Part shown: in pieces, positions 28,345 through 34,960 of the stretch
Layout of the letters: the number at the start of each line of letters is the position of its first letter
Numbering within the stretch: the stretch's first letter is position 1
Origin: Sphingomonadaceae bacterium
Lineage (GTDB): Bacteria; Pseudomonadota; Alphaproteobacteria; Sphingomonadales; Sphingomonadaceae
Length of the DNA: 40,812 bases
Assembly (NCBI GenBank): GCA_947476735.1
Contig: CANJRZ010000007.1
Location: forward strand, 1-40,812
Direction of reading: 5' to 3'
Made by a program: the position numbers and the translations under genes
Notes under the pieces: generated by a model
What the model saw: the letters and a program-made list of their open reading frames with translations, nothing else
Database searches by the model: none
Told to the model about the DNA's origin: nothing

Positions 28345-28375
28345 CATATGGATTCTGAGGTTGTGCTAAGGTCAA
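28345..28375 (-). promoter_or_regulatory. CueR-type promoter of copA-cueR
   Basis: On the minus strand TTGACC (28375-28370) and CATATG (28350-28345) are separated by 19 bp, the MerR-family spacer. It lies 26 bp before the copA start codon. The dyad inside the spacer is weak by eye, so the call rests on spacing and the downstream cueR gene. Confidence 0.6.
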
Positions 28376-28458
28376 CGATCGCGCTCGGCACTTGGGACCA
28401 ATACGTAAAGCGCGGCGCCGGCCGCTACGGTAATGCCTTGTTGCAGGAGAACGAAACC

Positions 28459-28734
28459 GTGGCTCTGAGCGACACCCATCCGCATCATCATCATCATCAG
28501 TACACCGCGCCGCGGCGCGCCAGTATCGCCCTGATCGGATTTCTTCTTATCGGCGGCTATTATCTGGTCACCGAGCACCGCGCCCATCTTTTAGGCATCA
28601 TCCCCTTTCTGTTTCTGCCGCTCGGCCTTGTGATGCATCGTTTCATGCATGGACATGGCGGCACCAGAACAGCGAGCGATGCCGCGCCATCTGAAGCCGG
28701 CATATGGCCGCCATCCGAAGGAAACCCGCGATGA
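28459..28734 (+). CDS. DUF2933 small membrane protein
   Basis: This 91-residue protein starts with GTG at 28459 after AGGAGA. The longer frame to 28348 would run through the copA promoter. The sequence has a His run (HPHHHHHQY), a membrane helix (RASIALIGFLLIGGYYLVTEHRAHLL) and a second hydrophobic stretch with FLFLPLGLVMHRFMHGHGG. The last of these is the conserved DUF2933 pattern. Such proteins recur beside copper and multicopper-oxidase genes in alphaproteobacteria. His and Met may bind copper at the membrane. It heads a six-gene operon, with ATGA overlap to the methyltransferase gene. Its function is not established. Confidence 0.75.
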   Translation: MALSDTHPHHHHHQYTAPRRASIALIGFLLIGGYYLVTEHRAHLLGIIPFLFLPLGLVMHRFMHGHGGTRTASDAAPSEAGIWPPSEGNPR

Positions 28735-29396
28735 ACCACGGTGAATTCACGGGCTATGGCTTATGGGGGCTGGCGGCGGTCAACGCCGCCGTCTTCATCC
28801 TTTTCGCCTTCAGCTTCTTCAAGCCGCAGACCCCGCGCGACTGGAGAAGTTTTAGTGCGTTCAGCGCCTTTCTCGTCGCCCTGTTCGCGGAAATGTATGG
28901 CTTCCCGCTGACCATCTATCTCTTCTCAGGCTGGCTCCAATCACGCTTCCCGGGAATCGACTGGTTCACGCACGATGCGGGCCACCTGCCCGAGATGATG
29001 TTCGGATGGAAGGTCAATCCTCATTTTGGCCCGTTCCATCTGGCGAGCTTCGTGCTGATCGGCGGAGGTTTCACCCTCATTTCGGTGGGATGGAAGGCGC
29101 TGCACGCCGCTCAGCAGAAGCACTGGTTGGCAACCGCTGGCATCTACGCCCGGATGCGGCACCCCCAATATGTCGGCTTCATCCTCGTGATGCTCGGCTT
29201 CCTGCTGCAGTGGCCGACGCTCCTGACGCTCGCGATGTTTCCGGTCCTGGTCGTCATGTACGTCCGCCTCGCCCATCATGAAGAGCAGGATACGCTTCGC
29301 GAATATGGCGACGAGTATCGACGCTACATGGCGCGCGTTCCCGGCTTCTTTCCGCATCTTCGGCGACCGGCCGATCTTACCGAACCGAAGGGCTAG
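28731..29396 (+). CDS. Isoprenylcysteine/phospholipid-type methyltransferase family membrane protein
   Basis: The protein has 221 residues when started at the ATG at 28731 (AAGGAA upstream, overlap ATGA with DUF2933). It has five or so membrane segments. The C-terminal half carries the ICMT/PEMT signature: RMRHPQYVGFILVMLGFLLQWPTLLTLAMFPVLVVMYVRLAHHEEQDTLREYGDEYRRYMARVPGFFP, where RHPxY and the E-E/Y-G-x-x-Y segment bind SAM and the lipid substrate. Members in copper operons have no defined substrate. It sits second in the copper-associated operon, which suggests membrane lipid or protein modification under metal stress, an inference only. Confidence 0.85.
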   Translation: MNHGEFTGYGLWGLAAVNAAVFILFAFSFFKPQTPRDWRSFSAFSAFLVALFAEMYGFPLTIYLFSGWLQSRFPGIDWFTHDAGHLPEMMFGWKVNPHFGPFHLASFVLIGGGFTLISVGWKALHAAQQKHWLATAGIYARMRHPQYVGFILVMLGFLLQWPTLLTLAMFPVLVVMYVRLAHHEEQDTLREYGDEYRRYMARVPGFFPHLRRPADLTEPKG

Positions 29397-29440
29397 GCTG
29401 CTGCGATCGGCAGGGCTCCGTCCCTCTCAGGAGAAAATAT

Positions 29441-30142
29441 ATGATCAAGTCTAAGCACATATGGACCGGTGCCGCATTGCTCGCGCTGGTGGGCGCCGCG
29501 CCGGCAATGGTGAGCGCGCAAAATGCTCCGGATCCCCATGCCGGGCATCATCCGGCAGAGACCGCCGCCCCGGCAACCCCCGCGCCGCCGTCGACAGCAC
29601 CGGCCGCTCCGACCGCGAAGCCCGATGGCATGATGGGCAGCATGATGGGCGGTGGCTCGGGCATGGGAGGCGGCTCCGGCATGATGAGCGGCATGGGCGC
29701 CGATGGCGCCAAGATGCCGATGATGGGGATGATGGGCGGTGGCGGCATGCCAATGGGAGGTGACGTCGAGGCGCGTATCGCGTCCTTGCGGAGCCAGCTG
29801 AAGATCACCGGTCCGCAAACCGTCGCATGGAAGGCTTTTGCCGATGTCCTGCGCGCCAACGCCAAGCGAGCCGGGCAACTCCATGCGGGGATAATGAAGG
29901 GTCACAGCGGCGCACCGCCGTCGCTGACACGCCGATTGGAACTACACGAGCGCATGATGGTGGTAGGCCTCGGCAATCTCCGTGCGCTGAAGCCCGCGCT
30001 TGTCCGACTCTATGCCGGACTGTCGGCCGAGCAGAAGGCGAAGGCCGACCGGTTGCTCGCGTACGAAACGGGCATGATGCCCGGCATGTCGATGGGCGGA
30101 ATGCCGATGTCTGGCATGCCCGGCGGCATGCCGAAGCAATAG
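29441..30142 (+). CDS. Met-rich periplasmic Spy/CpxP-like protein
   Basis: The protein has 233 residues. AGGAGA precedes the ATG. The signal peptide is MIKSKHIWTGAALLALVGAAPAMVSAQ. A His segment (DPHAGHHPAE), a Pro/Ala linker, then an extended Met/Gly tract of about 55 residues (MMGSMMGGG... GMPMGG) precede a helical domain. That domain (DVEARIASLRSQLKITGPQTVAWKAFADVLRANAKRAG... LTRRLELHERMMV... LKPALVRLYAGLSAEQKAKADRLL) is of the LTxxQ/Spy type, with a second short Met tail. The combination fits periplasmic Cu(I) sequestration or chaperoning. It is 44 bp after the methyltransferase gene. The Met tract is low-complexity but in frame throughout. Confidence 0.8.
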   Translation: MIKSKHIWTGAALLALVGAAPAMVSAQNAPDPHAGHHPAETAAPATPAPPSTAPAAPTAKPDGMMGSMMGGGSGMGGGSGMMSGMGADGAKMPMMGMMGGGGMPMGGDVEARIASLRSQLKITGPQTVAWKAFADVLRANAKRAGQLHAGIMKGHSGAPPSLTRRLELHERMMVVGLGNLRALKPALVRLYAGLSAEQKAKADRLLAYETGMMPGMSMGGMPMSGMPGGMPKQ

Positions 30143-30155
30143 GAGGGACTGGGTG

Positions 30156-30473
30156 ATGGGCACGATTGGCTATCTGCTGTTCTGGGCCGTGATGTTCTTC
30201 GTGATGATGCGGTTCGGCTGCGGCGCGCATGTCATGGGTCATCACCACCACGGCCACAGGAATGCGCCGCCTGGCGGGAACGACGAATGGACGCCACCGG
30301 CTCAGGACCGGGATCCCGTCTGCAGGAAGATCGTGCCGACGGCAGGGGCCAAGTCCAGCATCTGGGAAGGGCACGCTTATTATTTCTGCTCGGAGGACTG
30401 CCGCACCAAGTTCGAAGCGGCACCGCGAACCTATATGGGCAACGTGCCCGTCGCTCATCAGGGAGCCGCTTGA
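30156..30473 (+). CDS. YHS-domain membrane-anchored protein
   Basis: This 105-residue protein has an N-terminal membrane helix (IGYLLFWAVMFFVMMRFGCG) and a short His cluster (MGHHHHGHR). A YHS domain follows: DPVCRKIVPTAGAKSSIWEGHAYYFCSEDCRTKFEAAPRTYM, with three Cys in the usual CxM/C...C..C positions. YHS domains bind copper or other soft metals and are found in CopA-type ATPases such as the one upstream. AGGAGG lies nine bases before the ATG and six before a GTG directly preceding it, so the start could be 30153. It belongs to the copper operon and probably faces the periplasm. Confidence 0.82.
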   Translation: MGTIGYLLFWAVMFFVMMRFGCGAHVMGHHHHGHRNAPPGGNDEWTPPAQDRDPVCRKIVPTAGAKSSIWEGHAYYFCSEDCRTKFEAAPRTYMGNVPVAHQGAA

Positions 30474-30474
30474 G

Positions 30475-30768
30475 ATGGTAAAGATCCCGCCCGCTCCGGC
30501 GCATGCCGCGCCTCATCTGATTCCAGTCGTCAGTCTGGGCCTCAGTCTGAGCCTGTTCCTGGCGATTTCCTATACGCTGTGTATTGTCGGGTACGTCCTT
30601 TTTCCGGGATTGCCGATCAGCCATTCCTCGCTTGCGATCTTCCTCCCCGGGTTCGAGCTGCTGAGCTGGCGGACGTTCGTCCTCGGGCTCGTTGAAAGCC
30701 TTGCCTGGGGTTGGTACTTCGCGCTGATCTTCGGGCCGCTCTACAATTTCTTCGTCTCGCGAAGGTGA
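30475..30768 (+). CDS. DUF5676-type small membrane protein
   Basis: The protein has 97 residues. The ATG at 30475 follows the YHS stop by one base. Two strong membrane helices (SLGLSLSLFLAISYTLCIVGYVLFPGLP and SWRTFVLGLVESLAWGWYFALIFGPLYNFF) match the DUF5676 family, which recurs in copper-resistance clusters with YHS proteins. The longer frame upstream overlaps the YHS gene and is not the start. The stop overlaps the GTG of the ATP-grasp-like gene. Its role is not known. Confidence 0.75.
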   Translation: MVKIPPAPAHAAPHLIPVVSLGLSLSLFLAISYTLCIVGYVLFPGLPISHSSLAIFLPGFELLSWRTFVLGLVESLAWGWYFALIFGPLYNFFVSRR

Positions 30769-32150
30769 GCAAGTCGCTCGGTCCGGACGATCTGCTCCAG
30801 ACGAAAGAGAGCCTGAAGCAGGATTCGGCCGAGGATAATGCTTTCAGCGCGCCCATAGCCGCCTCCACTGGTCTCAATCACGGCTGCGTGTGCCACACGC
30901 TCGATCGCGACGCGCTGCGCGACGCATTGATCCAGGAAACCGGGGATCCGTCCTTTTGCTCCTGGCTGGTCGAGACACGACCGCATCTGTTCGCCGATGT
31001 CGCAGTGTTTGTCAGCGAGGCGCAACTCGCCGGCATGCGCCGCATCGTGGCGGCAATCGAGACGGTCTCACGGCATCCCGCCTACCAGGCGGCGATTCTC
31101 GGCTGGGCTCCGGCGAGTGCACACCGGGACTTCGGTCCCCACGGCGCATTCATGGGCTATGACTTCCACATGGGCCCGCACGGTCCGGCGCTGATCGAGG
31201 TCAACAGCAATGCGGGTGGCGCAATGTTCAACGCCGTGCTCGCGCAAGCACAGCGGTCCTGTTGTGTGCCGGAATCACCCGGTTTCTCGCTGGGGGGGTT
31301 CGAGACGGCAATCGCGCAGATGTTCACGACGGAATGGAGCCGTCAGCGCGGTGGCGGAAGGCCCGCCACGATCGCGATCGTCGACGATCAACCTCAGGCG
31401 CAATATCTCTATCCCGAATTTCTTCTCGTGCAGCGTCTGTTGGAGCGTCACGGCCATAGCGTGATCATCGCCGATCCCTCGGAGCTCGAATATCACGATG
31501 GTGAGCTGCGCAGCGGCGGCAGGCGCATCGACCTCGTCTACAACCGGCTGGTCGATTTCTCGCTCGACGCCAGTGAACATGGGGCGCTGCGTCGCGCCTA
31601 TCTGGATGGCTCGGTGGTTGTGACGCCCAACCCCCATATCCACGCCTTGCTCGCCGACAAACGGGATCTGACCCTGCTTTCCAACCCTGGCTTGCTGTGC
31701 GAGTGGGGCTTCGACCAGCTTCTCATCGACACGCTTGTTCAAGGCATACCGGCGACCGAACGTGTCACTGCTGCCGCCGCCGAGCGTCTCTGGGCGAAAC
31801 GCAAGCAGCTCTTCTTCAAGCCGGCCACCGGCTATGGCAGCAAGGCGGCCTATCGGGGTGATAAGCTGACGAAGTCGGTCTGGACCGAAATCCTGCGCGG
31901 CGAATATGTTGCGCAGGCCTATGTGGCACCGAGCGAACGGATTGTCCGGCTCGATGGCGAGCCGCAGAAGCGCAAGATCGACGTTCGGCTTTATACCTAT
32001 GATGGCCGGGTACTGCTTGCCGCGGCGCGGCTTTACCAAGGCCAGACAACCAATATGCGCACCCCCGGCGGCGGGTTCGCGCCTGTTCTGTTGACGAACG
32101 GCAATGACCCGTCCTCGGCTTGTTCGACCTGCGTCGTTGCGGCGGGATGA
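30765..32150 (+). CDS. Circularly permuted ATP-grasp-like enzyme
   Basis: The protein has 461 residues if it starts at the GTG at 30765 (overlap GTGA with the DUF5676 stop). The open frame begins 18 codons earlier. An early CxC (NHGCVCHTLDRDAL) is followed by IEVNSNAGGAMFNAVLA. Then comes the CP-ATP-grasp string RRIDLVYNRLVDFSLD...AYLDGSVVVTPNPHIHALLADKRDL, the nucleotide-binding segment FKPATGYGSKAAYRGDKL...YVAQAYV, and the metal/phosphate end DVRLYTYDGRVLLAAARLYQGQTTNMRTPGGGFAPV. It finishes with a terminal CSTC. ATP-grasp enzymes form amide or thioester bonds. In this copper operon a role in making or modifying a thiol or peptide ligand is possible but only inference. Substrate and product are unknown. 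Confidence 0.7.
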   Translation: MSKSLGPDDLLQTKESLKQDSAEDNAFSAPIAASTGLNHGCVCHTLDRDALRDALIQETGDPSFCSWLVETRPHLFADVAVFVSEAQLAGMRRIVAAIETVSRHPAYQAAILGWAPASAHRDFGPHGAFMGYDFHMGPHGPALIEVNSNAGGAMFNAVLAQAQRSCCVPESPGFSLGGFETAIAQMFTTEWSRQRGGGRPATIAIVDDQPQAQYLYPEFLLVQRLLERHGHSVIIADPSELEYHDGELRSGGRRIDLVYNRLVDFSLDASEHGALRRAYLDGSVVVTPNPHIHALLADKRDLTLLSNPGLLCEWGFDQLLIDTLVQGIPATERVTAAAAERLWAKRKQLFFKPATGYGSKAAYRGDKLTKSVWTEILRGEYVAQAYVAPSERIVRLDGEPQKRKIDVRLYTYDGRVLLAAARLYQGQTTNMRTPGGGFAPVLLTNGNDPSSACSTCVVAAG

Positions 32151-32167
32151 TCTCGAAAACAACGGCG

Positions 32168-32192
32168 CTCCACGCGCATCGATGTCGTGGAG
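32168..32192. terminator. Hairpin between convergent genes, possible bidirectional terminator
   Basis: Perfect seven-base arms CTCCACG (32168-32174) and CGTGGAG (32186-32192) enclose an 11-base loop between the ATP-grasp-like gene and copD. There is no clear T-run on either side, so efficiency is doubtful. Confidence 0.4.
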
Positions 32193-32195
32193 GCA

Positions 32196-33122
32196 TTACG
32201 ATCCAACAGCAGGCGGCTCGAGCGTGCCCAGCCAGCTGACAAGGCCAAGCACGGCAATAGCGAGGGTGATCTCGACGGCTATGCTGCGGCGCAATGTAGC
32301 GAGCGCCTGCGCCGGCGCGTCCCGCCCGATCGCATCCGCCAGGCGGGACGTCAGCCTGTAGCGGTTAAGCGCGGCGCAACCCAGCATTCCGCCGAACAAC
32401 ACAAGCTTGGCAAGCAGTAGTTGGCCATAGAGCGATTGGCCCAGGGTGGCGATGTTGCCGGCGCCCACAAGGAAGGCGCCATTGATCAGGCCGCTCGCAA
32501 CGACGAGGCCGACAATCACGATGCCAGCCGTGCTGAAACCCGCAAGCGCGGCATGGGCCGTGCGGACCCGCTCCATCGAGGGCGATCGCCGCGGCGTCGC
32601 CAGCAGCAGAAGCGCGGCCAAGGCCCCGATCCAAGCCGATGCCGCGAGCAGGTGCACGATGTCGCCACCCAGATGGATCATTCCGACGGCACCTTTACTC
32701 GCAGCGCCATGTCCGGACCAGGCCAGCGTCGAGACCGCGATGGCGCCGAACGACGCGAGCAGCACCAGCTCTCGAACGGAATGAGGTCTACCGCGCAGCG
32801 CAATCGCGAACGCCAGTATGAGAACCGCGCTCCTGCCGAGGAATGACCAACCCACGCTGGTCCGGGTCAGCAGCATCCTGACGATGGCGGGATCGAGATC
32901 GGCGAGCGTCGTGCCGCTCATGGATGCCGCGACCATCGCGAATCCGAGCAATCCCAGCAGCAATCCGCCCGCCGCCAGAGCAGCGCAGGGTATCGCGACG
33001 GACAGCAAATTGCGCCGTGCCTTGCCCGTCAGCCCGTACAGTCCAAACAACGGGATGCCAAAGAGGAGTCCCAAATCGCCGTAGAGCACGAGCCGTATAG
33101 CGATGAGAGGCCAGTCGCTCAC
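32196..33122 (-). CDS. copD: Copper resistance membrane protein CopD
   Basis: This 308-residue protein has about eight membrane segments. Typical CopD patterns are the N-terminal LIAIRLVLYGDLGLLFGIPLFGLY, the middle IHLGGDIVHLLAASAWIGALAALLLL with conserved His, and the C-terminal SGLINGAFLVGAG and LYGQLLLAKLVLFGGMLGCAALNRYRL. CopD works with CopC, moving or sensing copper across the inner membrane. It starts five bases after the copC stop and shares the copC promoter. The orientation is opposite to the multicopper oxidase operon, unlike classical copABCD. Confidence 0.92.
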   Translation of the reverse strand: MSDWPLIAIRLVLYGDLGLLFGIPLFGLYGLTGKARRNLLSVAIPCAALAAGGLLLGLLGFAMVAASMSGTTLADLDPAIVRMLLTRTSVGWSFLGRSAVLILAFAIALRGRPHSVRELVLLASFGAIAVSTLAWSGHGAASKGAVGMIHLGGDIVHLLAASAWIGALAALLLLATPRRSPSMERVRTAHAALAGFSTAGIVIVGLVVASGLINGAFLVGAGNIATLGQSLYGQLLLAKLVLFGGMLGCAALNRYRLTSRLADAIGRDAPAQALATLRRSIAVEITLAIAVLGLVSWLGTLEPPAVGS

Positions 33123-33126
33123 CGGC

Positions 33127-33504
33127 TCAGCGGACCGTGAAAGTCAGGCTTCCGGTGACACGATGCGTGTCGGATGCGACCGCATGCCAGTCGAGCCGAT
33201 AGGTGCCGGCCGGCAATGCGCGGGGGAAGGTCGCGGCCAGCGTCTTGCCATCCGGGGCGACCGATGTCTGGAAACCCGCGATCTTCATCGGCGCGTGGTT
33301 GGCCATGCCCGGCATGCCGGTCATGGACAGGTCGATGCCTGAGAGCCGCGCCATCAGCGTCTCGCTAAACGTCAGGCTCGCCCGCGTGATATTGCTGACC
33401 GTCGCTTGCGGAGCCGGCGTCGAGGCGACGAGCTTGGGGTGTGACACCGCCGGCGCGGCGACCGCGATGGCGGCTATGGCGGCGGCAAGTCGGATTGGGT
33501 GCAT
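33127..33504 (-). CDS. copC: Periplasmic copper-binding protein CopC
   Basis: The protein has 125 residues. The ATG at 33502-33504 is preceded by AAAGGA. The longer frame to 33561 runs into the promoter. The signal peptide ends AAPAVS, leaving a mature His at the N-terminus (HPKLVASTPA), the first Cu(II) ligand of CopC. The other Cu(II) ligands are in DWHAVASDTH near the C-terminus. A Met/His stretch (MTGMPGMANHAPM) forms the Cu(I) side. It binds periplasmic copper and partners CopD. An ECF-type promoter (33535-33560) lies 31 bp upstream. Confidence 0.93.
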   Translation of the reverse strand: MHPIRLAAAIAAIAVAAPAVSHPKLVASTPAPQATVSNITRASLTFSETLMARLSGIDLSMTGMPGMANHAPMKIAGFQTSVAPDGKTLAATFPRALPAGTYRLDWHAVASDTHRVTGSLTFTVR

Positions 33505-33534
33505 GATGCAGTCCTTTCGATCCATATCCACCAA

Positions 33535-33560
33535 TACGCGGGCGCGGGGACGATCCCTCA
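33535..33560 (-). promoter_or_regulatory. ECF-type promoter of copCD (TGAGGG-N16-CGTA)
   Basis: On the minus strand TGAGGG (33560-33555), a 16-bp spacer and CGTA (33538-33535) precede copC. The same two elements and spacer occur before the sigma cassette and before the multicopper oxidase gene. The -10-like CGTA is about 31 bp from the start codon. Confidence 0.7.
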
Positions 33561-33578
33561 TTCAGTGCCGCCAGTCGA

Positions 33579-33604
33579 TGAGGGATTGTCGGCTGGTCTG
33601 CGTA
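33579..33604 (+). promoter_or_regulatory. ECF-type promoter of the CnrYXH-like cassette (TGAGGG-N16-CGTA)
   Basis: TGAGGG (33579-33584), a 16-bp spacer and CGTA (33601-33604) lie 29 bp before the first gene. Similarity to the oxidase promoter extends to TGAGGGATTG-N10-TGCGTA. This implies positive autoregulation by the encoded sigma factor. Confidence 0.72.
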
Positions 33605-33633
33605 ACGGACTATATGAGCCTGGAGGAATAGAG

Positions 33634-33912
33634 ATGACCAACATTGACGCGGCCTTGGCGCGCCTGCGCGAAATGCCGGTGCATCCTGATCTTGAATCGA
33701 TCGATTTGGCGGTCATGGCTGATATTGCCGAGCGCACGTCGGCGTCGACGTCGATGTCGGCCGCAATGCTTGGTCTTGCCGCAACGACGGCGCTGCTGGT
33801 GGGCGTGGCGGGATCGGTGATCCAGCCCGCGCCGGTTCGTATGGCAAGCGTCGCCCCCTTCGGCACCCCGGCCGCGCTCGCACCATCGACGCTGCTGGGT
33901 GGCGGCGAATGA
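33634..33912 (+). CDS. Membrane anti-sigma factor, CnrY-like
   Basis: This 92-residue protein starts at the ATG at 33634 after GGAGG. The upstream frame to 33499 crosses both promoters and is rejected. A cytosolic N-terminus (TNIDAALARLREMPVHPDLESIDLAVMADIAER) is followed by one membrane helix (MSAAMLGLAATTALLVGVAGSVI) and a short periplasmic tail. This is the layout of CnrY, which holds the CnrH sigma factor inactive through its N-terminal helices, and CnrY is of nearly equal length (95). Sequence identity to CnrY was not measured. The call depends on layout and on the following CnrX- and CnrH-like genes. The stop overlaps the next ATG (ATGA). Confidence 0.72.
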   Translation: MTNIDAALARLREMPVHPDLESIDLAVMADIAERTSASTSMSAAMLGLAATTALLVGVAGSVIQPAPVRMASVAPFGTPAALAPSTLLGGGE

Positions 33913-34349
33913 CCGATCGCCGCCGGCTCCTGCTGGTCGCACTAATCGCCTTTGCTGCCGCGATTGCGGGGGCGTTCATCGGTCGAGCCTATGTCGCGAG
34001 GCAGGCGCCCGTCGAGACCGAACTGCACAGCCTGCTGCACCAGCAGCTTGACCTGGATGCGCGCCAACAGGCCCGGATCGAAGCGATCGAGGCGCGCTTC
34101 GCCATCCGCAGGCAGGCGCTGGAACTGCAATTGCGCGCCGACAATGCCCGGCTCGCGGACGCCATTCAAGCCGAGCACGGCTATGGCCCGCAGGTGCAGG
34201 CGGCGGTGGACCATTCGCACCAGGCAATGGGCGAACTCCAGAAGGAAACGCTTGAGCATATCTTCGCGATGCGCGGCGTGCTCCGGCGCGACCAGGCGGC
34301 GCTGTTCGACCAGGCGGTCGTCAAGGCACTGACGGCCAAGCAGCGGTGA
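33909..34349 (+). CDS. CnrX-like periplasmic metal sensor
   Basis: This 146-residue membrane-anchored sensor has an N-terminal helix (LLLVALIAFAAAIAGAFIGRAYV) and a periplasmic helical hairpin. Candidate metal ligands are His40 and His44 (HSLLH), Glu61, His117 and Met121 (HIFAM). Each lies exactly two positions before CnrX His42, His46, Glu63, His119 and Met123, the Ni/Co site. In the Cnr system metal binding by CnrX signals CnrY to free CnrH. Overlaps of four bases on both sides give strong coupling. Its true inducer is unknown: the apparent targets here are copper genes. It is also describable as a heavy-metal-resistance (Spy-like) domain protein. Confidence 0.85.
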   Translation: MTDRRRLLLVALIAFAAAIAGAFIGRAYVARQAPVETELHSLLHQQLDLDARQQARIEAIEARFAIRRQALELQLRADNARLADAIQAEHGYGPQVQAAVDHSHQAMGELQKETLEHIFAMRGVLRRDQAALFDQAVVKALTAKQR

Positions 34350-34909
34350 GCCTCGATCTCGCCGGTTCCTCGGACGGCGAGCTGGCCGCGCTGGCGCTGG
34401 CCGGACGACAACCGGCCTATGGCGAACTGATGCGGCGGTACCGCGACCCGGTCTATCGGCAGGTGCGCGGGCAGATCGGCGACGCCGACGCGGCACTCGA
34501 TGTGACCCAGGCCTGCTTCGTCGCGGCCTTTGCGGCGCTCGCCCGCTACGATCAGGCGCGTCCCTTTCGGCTTTGGATTGCGCGGATCGCGATCAACAAA
34601 TGCCGTGACTGGGCGCGCCGCCGCGCGGTGCGGCGCATGCTGTCCTTCGCGCTGCCGAGCGATGCCGCTGGTGATATCGTCGACCCGCAGGCGTCTCCGG
34701 AAGCGCAGGTCACCGACGCCGAGGAATTACGCCGCACAATGCGTGCGATCGCCGCACTGCCGGCAAGGCTGCGGGACGTTATCGTGTTGCGAACCATCGA
34801 GGGGTCCTCACAGACCGAGACCGCCGAGGTGCTGGGGATCAGCGAAAAAGCGGTCGAGACGCGGCTGTACCGCGCTCGTGCAAAATTGGAGGAACTGCTG
34901 AGGGATTGA
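34346..34909 (+). CDS. ECF sigma factor, CnrH-like
   Basis: This 187-residue sigma factor starts with GTG overlapping the sensor stop (GTGA). Region 2 is DGELAALALAGRQPAYGELMRRYRDPVYRQVRGQIGDADAALDVTQACFVAAFAALARYDQARPFRLWIARIAINKCRDWARR. Region 4 is LPARLRDVIVLRTIEGSSQTETAEVLGISEKAVETRLYRARAKLEELL. There is no region 3, as in ECF factors. CnrH has 191 residues. Three TGAGGG-N16-CGTA promoters nearby, including its own, are the probable targets. The end of the gene contains the promoter of the multicopper oxidase (34899-34924). Confidence 0.93.
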   Translation: MSLDLAGSSDGELAALALAGRQPAYGELMRRYRDPVYRQVRGQIGDADAALDVTQACFVAAFAALARYDQARPFRLWIARIAINKCRDWARRRAVRRMLSFALPSDAAGDIVDPQASPEAQVTDAEELRRTMRAIAALPARLRDVIVLRTIEGSSQTETAEVLGISEKAVETRLYRARAKLEELLRD

Positions 34910-34924
34910 TGGTGTCGGTGCGTA
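34899..34924 (+). promoter_or_regulatory. ECF-type promoter of the multicopper oxidase operon (TGAGGG-N16-CGTA)
   Basis: TGAGGG (34899-34904), a 16-bp spacer and CGTA (34921-34924) start inside the end of the sigma gene and lie 36 bp before the oxidase ATG. It matches the sigma-cassette promoter in TGAGGGATTG-N10-TGCGTA. Confidence 0.7.
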
Positions 34925-34960
34925 TTCACCTGCGACACCGGCAATCAGGGGCATATTCTC

